This document shows positions 57,655 to 64,000 of a stretch of 64,000 nt of DNA, in pieces. The position numbers and the translations under genes were made by a program. The notes beneath the pieces were generated by a model, which saw only the letters and a list, made by a program, of their open reading frames with translations, made no database searches and was not told the origin of the DNA. The stretch is from Trematomus loennbergii (Eukaryota; Chordata; Actinopteri; Perciformes; Nototheniidae), in contig JAAOOA010000060.1 in assembly GCA_012861695.1 (NCBI GenBank), positions 15,826,472-15,890,471 on the forward strand, in the 5' to 3' direction. The stretch's first letter is position 1, and every line of letters starts with the position of its first letter.

Positions 57655-58468
57655 CTGAGAGAGTTACGTGGGTTGTTGTTAGCATCTGGTGCTAGCTCGG
57701 AGCTAACGGAGATTAGAAGCTGTTTCAACAATAAGGAGAGGGAGAGTCCTCTCCTGTCGGACTGAGAGAGATAACGTCAGCTCAGGGAGGTAAAGGACTC
57801 TCTGAGTGATTAGGTTGTAAACTTTAGTCTAGTTATCTCAGTGGGTCTCAAACGGTTTGGTCATCTATGTAAACAAATATTTCCATCTATGTAATATATA
57901 GTTGTATATAAAATAAGTTAAGAAATCCTTCCAATGTGTACTATAGGTCAGTACAAAAAAAAAAACACAGTTTGAAAGGGGAGTGATTAGTCAAATATGC
58001 ATAAATAAAAAGAAAAAATGCAGACTAGGTAAGATAAAGATAGGAGAGAGGAGTTTATCAATGATTTGTTATTGGTTGTGAGCATATTCTAATGGCTTTT
58101 TGATTATTGAAATATATACAGTTCTGTTTCATATGAGTGTTGAGAACTGTATCCATAAATCTCTTAATGTTGCCCTCAAAGTGCACCAGATTGTTTTAAA
58201 GAAACAAATCTTCCCGGGGTGCATGCCCCCGGACCCCCCTAGAGGATGTCAGGTAATCACAAATAAAACAGGTTCACATGGATAGGATACTAGATAAGTG
58301 TGCACACTCATTATATACACTACACATTTTTCTTGGATTTGTTAACACTATAGTCCCTAATATATTTGTAGAAAGGCAGGAAATGGAATTAAATTGAGAA
58401 AATATTTCATTGCGGAGGACCCCCTGTTTTGTGTCCCCCCCACTTCTCAAACCAAAGTTACACCCTTG
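57193..58468. mobile_element. 1276-bp hAT MITE
   Basis: Ends are CATGGGCGTAATTTCC and, on the other strand, CAAGGGTGTAACTTTGG. The target is CTGGTAGG on the left and CCGGTAGG on the right (57185-57192, 58469-58476), and the empty copy at 53107-53114 reads CCGGTAGG. It shares internal sequence with the MITE at 29669 and has the palindromic CCCGGGGTGCATGCCCCCGG near 58215. Confidence 0.88.
57345..57770. repeat. GA/CAGAGA microsatellite inside a tandem duplication
   Basis: GAGAGAGACAGAGA repeats fill 57354-57395 and 57511-57662. On either side is a duplicated 110-base segment (TTGTTGTTAGCATYTGGTGC to TTTCAACAATAAGGAGAGGG at 57408-57480 and 57671-57742). The Arg/Glu and Ser/Leu frames here are repeat artefacts. 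Confidence 0.85.
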
Positions 58469-58934
58469 CCGGTAGGTGAACAGGGACTGAAAGCACCGGG
58501 TGATTCCCTACCGCTACGATTATTTTCTCCTCCATTTTTGGCATATGAGGAAATGAACTGCGGTCTGGCTCTCCCAGCATACACGCGGTTTGATTGGCTA
58601 ACGCTTGTACTTGGAGATTTGCATACGCAGGATTTGATTGGCTGACGCCTCCGCCTCAGCTTCAAAAGTAGAACATTGCTCTACTTTTGCAGCGAGCACC
58701 GCGAGAAAAGCTACGCTTTGCTCCCACAATGCAGTTCGGCGAATCGTGACGTCACCCCATTCAAAGTGAATGGGCAGAAGCGTTGAAGCGTCAACGCACG
58801 CCGCCGTGTATAGGGGCCGTAAGTGTTGGTGCCTCCTGGGGAGTTTTTCATGAAAATATCGGATTTATCTTATGGATTGCTGTGCATTATACGTGTGTTG
58901 TGTTGTTTATACTTTATTCCAACTTTTACATATT

Positions 58935-59008
58935 TTAATACCTGAACACACTGCTGCTGTAACAACATTTCCCAATTTGGGACCAATAAAGTGTCTGTCT
59001 GTCTATTT
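58935..59008 (+). repeat. LINE/SINE 3' tail
   Basis: CACTGCTGCTGTAACAACAT then TTCCCAATTTGGGACCAATA and AAG(TGTC)n is the same retroposon 3' end as 49925-49990, in the other orientation. Confidence 0.6.
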
Positions 59009-59224
59009 ATTTTGGATCAAAAAACACATCTATGTATTTTAAGCTAAAGGTGATACACAATATAAGCTGTATAGCCTACTGTTATTTTTTCAAAGACATG
59101 TTACATTTCAAAAGCATATATGGCAATGTTAAACTAAGGGCAAACAATTAAAGACTGCTATAATTTAATAAATTCTACAATATAGAAGTGGCAGATTATG
59201 TTAAGAGTGATAATAGTCAGAGCG

Positions 59225-59415
59225 GAGCACGACTCCTGACTTTTCCCTGTGTTTTCTTTTTAAATATCTGTTGTAATTTATTGTCTTTTATTGTGCTTAT
59301 AGAAATGTGTTTTTATGTGTTTGTAGTTATTACATGTACAGCACTTTGGCCCGACCAAAAATCGCTTTTAAATGTGCTCTATAAATAAACCTTGATTTGA
59401 TTTGATTTGTTTTGA
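59225..59415 (+). repeat. L2-like 3' tail fragment
   Basis: TACAGCACTTTGG, TTTTAAATGTGCTCTATAAA and TAAACCTTGATTTGATTTGA form the 3' end of an L2-type retroposon with its pentanucleotide TTTGA tail. Confidence 0.6.
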
Positions 59416-59874
59416 TAATACAAATCACATTTCATTTATTGAAATTTGAACCAGAAGATGAAGTCTCAAAGAATGTTTTGAATAAAGACATAAAACAAAA
59501 AGGTGGATAATAATAATCAAATCTATGAAATGTATATCTAAAGACATTTGGTCAAATGAAATGACACTGAGCCAGTGATAACAGCTACGCCCAGCGTGGA
59601 TGAAGCTGGTGCAGGTCTTTCTTCATGCCCCCTCCCCTCAGAGGAAGTGGGGGAAATGAATAAGACCTCTGGAGACTGTTAGAAATTAAAATCAATGTTT
59701 AATAGCATAATTAGTCTAAAATATATCGTCAGTTTTAAAAGCTGTTTTATTGTGAAAAAAACCCGGAAGTTCTCAAAGTCTCAATGCCAAGCTTTTATTC
59801 TGAAAATCCTTCATATCCGGTCAGCATGTCGCTAACAATGTTTTAAACTAACGATTACAGCTGTTTATAAGGTA

Positions 59875-60140
59875 ATTAAATAGAAAGTCATGAAAGAGAT
59901 AAGGAGGAGAAAAGGCTTAAGGAAGTAGGCAGGGAATACAGAATGTTGAAGTCCTCTGTTTTACGCGATGTCGAACATCGAAGACCGAGGAGGACGTACC
60001 CCCTATCTGCACAGCGGGAGGGAACGAGGAGAAGATAAAGGAGATCGGAGAGGGGAAGAGGGAACTTCTTCTTCGCTGCAGCCCCACGAGAGACAACACC
60101 GCTTTGTCTTTTCCCCTTACCCTCTGCTTGTTGTATCATC
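59875..60140 (+). repeat. Second copy of the 26.4-kb dispersed repeat
   Basis: GTCATGAAAGAGATAAGGAG through CATCGAAGACCGAGGAGG matches 26412-26520. The former coding frame differs between the copies, so neither is a working gene. Confidence 0.5.
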
Positions 60141-61609
60141 GTGCCATTTAATTAAACTCAACCAATTTGAACCTTTTCGGAGACTCCATTAGTCTCTTCA
60201 TTCTAAGCTCCTCTCCTGGGCGCGAGAACATCGAATACTTCAAAAATACCACGCTGTCTCAATGATCCACACTGTTTATATGAGAGGAAAATGTTTTCGG
60301 CAATGACAAATATAAAGTTAACTATCAAAAGGGCTCCATATAGAAAAAAACGAATTAACTGTGCCATTAATTCAACATTTATTTTTAGATGGAATTGGAA
60401 ATGAATAGGAAGAGAGCTTGAATCTGATACTTAAAGGACAGGTGTCATGGCCATTTCCACTGATCATAATTACATTGTTGAGGTATACTAAAATAGATTT
60501 ATACTGTGCAATTTTCCAAACTCACATTGGTTTCGCATACAGCATCTCTGTAAAGTATGTGTATTCAGCAGTATTCACTCTCTCCACTAAACGGCTCGTT
60601 GGAGCTCTTGCCCCCCCTCCCTGTGAGCCTAGTGTGCTCCGATTGGTCAGCTCGGCCACTCTGTTCTGATTAGTCAACCACCAGAGAGGCTCCGCCCATG
60701 TCTAACAGTGCTTTTTTCGGCTCGATCTGAGCGGAACATCAGTCTTATAATGGCGTCGGTACAGCCATATATTTTATACGCTAACTAACCGAACTGTACC
60801 TACAACTGTTGTTATAGAAGAGTAAGTTATTTTTACCTGTAATAAACTACTACTGTTTGATGAGAAATCAAATCATGGTTTGCTATATATGAATGATATG
60901 TTATAGGAGCAAATAATTAAGGGAAGAAAGGATAGGCCTACTAAGTATTTCCATCAAACTTTATTTTTAGAAATGTACAAAATGAACATAAATATACATA
61001 TATACACGGTATATTGTAGTGCCGAGAGAAGGGAGGCGGAGGCGGTGCATCGAAGGTGCAAATCTGTACTTTATTGGGGAGCAGAAATGCACATGCTGTC
61101 GTGTCGCAGCACGAGAACAGAAGAGAAAGTCGTAAGCACTGTGTCAATGGCTTGTTTAGTGTAAAAACCACTATGAACAAAAGCTAGTGATTCATATTAG
61201 GCTAGCAAGAACGTGTTTACAATTGCAATCTTATACGGGTAGTCTGCTACATTCATTGTAGCTGGCATAACAACAATGTTTTCCCGAGCAAACCCATGTC
61301 TAGCTCCGTTGGTTAGCTCGGTAGCATACACGCTAGGAACGCCAGCTATAATGTAATTACGTTTCACGACTGACCGTACGGTAAATCACCCGGAGTATAC
61401 TGTCTATGAGTATTTCTTGTGTGAATGCAGACTCCAGATCTCCTGCTATGAGATACATGTATGTAAGGCCATCTGCTGATATTAGAGTTGATATATGGAA
61501 ACGCTAGCAATTTAGTTAGCACAGTTAGCACTGTGTCAATGGCTTAGCAGTCCGACACACGTTTACACATTTAAACAGTCTTGTTTGATAAATACACAAA
61601 TAACAATGC

Positions 61610-63106
61610 AAACTTACAGGTTGTGTACCCGAATCTTCCCCTGCTCCAAACGTCCAAACAAACTAGGATAGCATCGTCCTTCAGTTTCAAATGCTGTGCA
61701 TATCCGGCCTCAAACTGGGCAATGTTTTGGAAGCTTTCGTCTGTGAAATGCACTAGGGGTGTTGAAAATAATCGTTTCTACGATGCATTGCGATGCGGAC
61801 GTGGACGATTCGGTATCGATGCAGTGACGGAAGATAATCGATTATAGCGTAACGTTGCTTCCTGATTTTCCGGCTGCGGCTTTACTATAACGTTTTTTTT
61901 CTGTCACTTTAATATCAAATCGGTCGGTGACGCAGAGATCAGGGAACAGACGTGACAGCGGCACAGCGGCACAGCAACACCAAACACGGAGCAGTCTGCT
62001 TTATCCACCAACACAAGAACACCAGTCCAGAACCAACAGCAGAAGGACCCGCTCTGAATCACTCCGTGTCGCTGCGGCTCAGACACAGGGATTTATGTTT
62101 TTCAAAAATAATCGCGTTACAATCATGTCAGGTTTTGGTGGATTTAATTAAGTCTTGGATTGCATAGTATGAATGTCCTCTAGCAATTTTCAGACGATAT
62201 ATACGTGTGTAAAGTTTGTGAAGGCAGGAGGAAAAAAGCTTCCGCGATCACCGTCTCCTCTCCGTTCCTCCAAACCCCGCCCCCTCCCTGAAAATAATGA
62301 GTGACAGGCTGATAGTGACCCGATAGAAACTTTATTATTCACTTAATCACTGATTGAGATATAATGAAGCTAACTTAATCTCATACATTCATGGGATTTA
62401 TGTAACAGTAAGACAGAGAATGTAAGTGTGCTCCCACATGCAGTATTTTTGTTTGTATATGCTATTGTAAATACTCCTGTCTGCTGTGTTCAGACTCAAG
62501 TCCTGTGTGTGATGCCACATTCAGGACATTCAGTTTTTTAACAGAAGACCGTTGCTAGAAGCTGCAGCTAGACTGCAGAAGCATTAGTTTTTTGTTTTTG
62601 AGGATGGAACAACTTCAGACACAGATATAGGGAGGCTAGACCTATACAATTAATTTATTTGGTTTATAAATTAATGTCAAGACATTTGTTATTGATTTCT
62701 GAAGCACTTTCTAAATAATAAAAAAGAGTTCATATGTATTTACTGCATGTATGCATTGATGAAAAAGAAGCCATTTGCAGTAATATAGAGAATTGAGGAT
62801 GCAACGCATTGGTATGAATCGTGATGCATCGTGATGCATCGGGATATCGAATTGAATCGAATCGTTGACAGGATAATCGTAATCGAATCGAATCGTGAGA
62901 CCAGTGAAGATGCACAGCCCTAGCGCACACAGTAACGTTCTTCGAACCTCTGAAGGAACAGTGTTAAAAAGAAATTTCAACCACTGACTTCGTCGTGGTT
63001 CTTCCGTCGGTAGGACAAACAGCTCAGATTTCTCCTCACATTTCAGGAAACAGGTCCTTGGCATTGGCATGACTGGATCGATTGTGAACTGAACCAGAGC
63101 TTCCAA
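61610..63106 (-). pseudogene. THAP-like zinc-finger exon split by a hAT insertion
   Basis: The upstream half (62918-63106) encodes PRTCFLKCEEKSELFVLPTE and QWLKFLFNTVPSEVRRTLLC. The downstream half (from 61753) encodes HFTDESFQNIAQFEAGYAQH and LKLKDDAI, then reaches a GTAAGT donor-like site near 61611. Without the insertion the junction would read CVHF, giving the C-x2-H part of a THAP-type C2CH finger (C-x2-4-C...C-x2-H). THAP fingers occur in several DNA transposases and in host DNA-binding proteins. The exon start is not fixed. Confidence 0.55.
61754..62917. mobile_element. 1.16-kb hAT MITE within the THAP-like exon
   Basis: Ends are TAGGGGTGTTGAAAATAATC and, on the other strand, TAGGGCTGTGCATCTTCACT. 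Subterminal ATCGAATCGAATCGT motifs are repeated. The target duplication is degraded (GTGTGCGC on one side, GTGCAT on the other, read on the minus strand). Non-coding. Confidence 0.75.
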
Positions 63107-63407
63107 CAGTAAATGTTAGGCTGGCAGAGGGTGCGGCCAGCGCCGCTGGGTGTGGCCATAGCTCTTCCGGATTGGTCCATTTTGTTCCGGGTACCGCATG
63201 GCATCATGCCGTACCCGGAAGAATCAAATGGACAGTGACGTATCTCCAACGAGGCGTTTTGGGGAGGTATTTTCTGTGTTAGAGTTTTACTCGCTACAGG
63301 GTGTACTTTGAGGGTTTTGACTCTGCACACCGTTTACATGCATATAAACCTTCATAACACACAAGGGGACGGGTAATAACCAGAAAAGCATGACACCTCT
63401 CCTTTAA

Positions 63408-63844
63408 TACGAGAAGCCCATGTGTAGCAAAGTGTTGCTTGATCTTAATGCTACAAACCTGATTCCATACTCTAACTTATACTCACTTACTGTAAATGAT
63501 CCTGTTGGCTTCAGTTCACTCCCTGTGGTACAATCATTTATCTATTAAAGTACTCCCACAGGCCAAAGTATGTTTACTTTCATATTTACAGGATCCGCAA
63601 GTCGTCAGAATAACAATACATCCAGTTGAAGAATGACCACTTTTTATTCACTTTTCACTGATATTGAAATCAAATGGACAATGCACACGATGGTTAAACA
63701 ACAGCAGGCTAATATCTAATTCTCTTTATAACAACAACTGTCAAACTTCAGTGACATAAATGTTTTATATACTGTATATATATTGCCTTCTGTATATGTA
63801 CATAGGTACACGCATAGAGTACATACACACACCAACTTTTGAGG

Positions 63845-63882
<38 letters not shown>

Positions 63883-64000
63883 AACGAGCCGTATTTATTG
63901 TAATGGCTGGACTTTGTCGAGTTCCTGACTTGGAAAGGGAGAGGCTTTTCAAAAGGAAATGCATAGATTGGAAATCTAACATAATATGCCACAAGCAAGC
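63408..64000. other. Spacer with a CA microsatellite
   Basis: No coding or element signal is seen apart from the (AC)n run at 63848-63877 and a TATA-rich stretch near 63770. Confidence 0.5.
63848..63877. repeat. (AC)15 microsatellite
   Basis: Fifteen uninterrupted AC units. Confidence 0.95.

Larger units (their letters stand above)
60435..63403 (-). mobile_element. 3-kb TTAA element with THAP-like exons
   Basis: Ends are AGGACAGGTGTCATGG and, on the other strand, AGGAGAGGTGTCATGCTTTT, with TTAA at 60431-60434 and 63404-63407. It is the long form of the element in NANS intron 5 (13376-14140), sharing about 200 bases at each end. The extra middle part contains a THAP-like zinc-finger reading frame on the minus strand and a hAT insertion (61754-62917). 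Confidence 0.75.

Noticed and set aside
57348..57765. Ser/Leu-rich and Arg/Glu-rich open frames of over 100 codons
   Set aside because: They are translations of the GAGAGA/CAGAGA microsatellite.

Overview
The window is vertebrate nuclear DNA, almost certainly from a ray-finned (teleost) fish. It holds one host gene with six exons and conventional GT/AG splice sites, surrounded by typical teleost mobile elements: L2-type LINE, PIF/Harbinger, several hAT groups including a Tol2-like one, TTAA-targeting piggyBac-like elements, tRNA-derived SINEs, and many AT-rich spacers and microsatellites. I saw no operons, CRISPR arrays, rRNA genes or free-standing tRNA genes.

The host gene is NANS (sialic acid synthase), minus strand, 12867-17726. 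Its six exons add up to 359 codons once two single-base deletions (exons 2 and 5) are allowed for. The same kind of defect, one base lost from a short homopolymer or doublet, also breaks the Harbinger transposase, its Myb-like partner, the hAT transposase and the LINE. I therefore suspect consensus errors in the assembly rather than independent gene death. Pieces of the NANS 3' end recur at 19.65-20.06 kb (order permuted) and 35.03-35.29 kb (last 14 codons of a paralogue).

Layout: 1-1.14 kb nothing recognised; 1.15-5.8 kb a long-armed inverted-repeat element carrying two nested MITEs; 6.0-9.6 kb a TIR element split by an L2-type LINE; 9.7-12 kb small repeats; 12.2-17.9 kb NANS, with two MITEs in its last intron; 17.9-20.5 kb a hAT element, NANS 3' debris and a truncated MITE; 20.54-24.67 kb a two-gene PIF/Harbinger element with a TTA target duplication; 25-27 kb repeat fragments; 27.04-32.62 kb three hAT elements nested one inside another, each with its own exact 8-bp target duplication; 33-35.3 kb Myb-like Harbinger remnant, minisatellites and the NANS relic; 35.65-39.9 kb a long-TIR element; 40.3-43.1 kb a tandem satellite of about 148-bp period, each unit centred on an RFX/X-box-like palindrome; 44-47 kb MITEs and a SINE; 47.6-51.75 kb a second composite inverted-repeat block that is a partial paralogue of the 1.7-3.6 kb region; 51.85-58.8 kb a duplicated host repeat with Harbinger and hAT insertions; 60.4-63.4 kb a TTAA element whose THAP-like zinc-finger exon is split by a hAT element.

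Many insertion boundaries are supported by target-site duplications, and several also by an empty paralogous site inside this same window, so the order of insertions can be worked out from the sequence alone. Apart from NANS the coding sequences all belong to mobile elements: Harbinger transposase plus its Myb/SANT-like partner, hAT transposase, LINE reverse transcriptase, and fragments of these.
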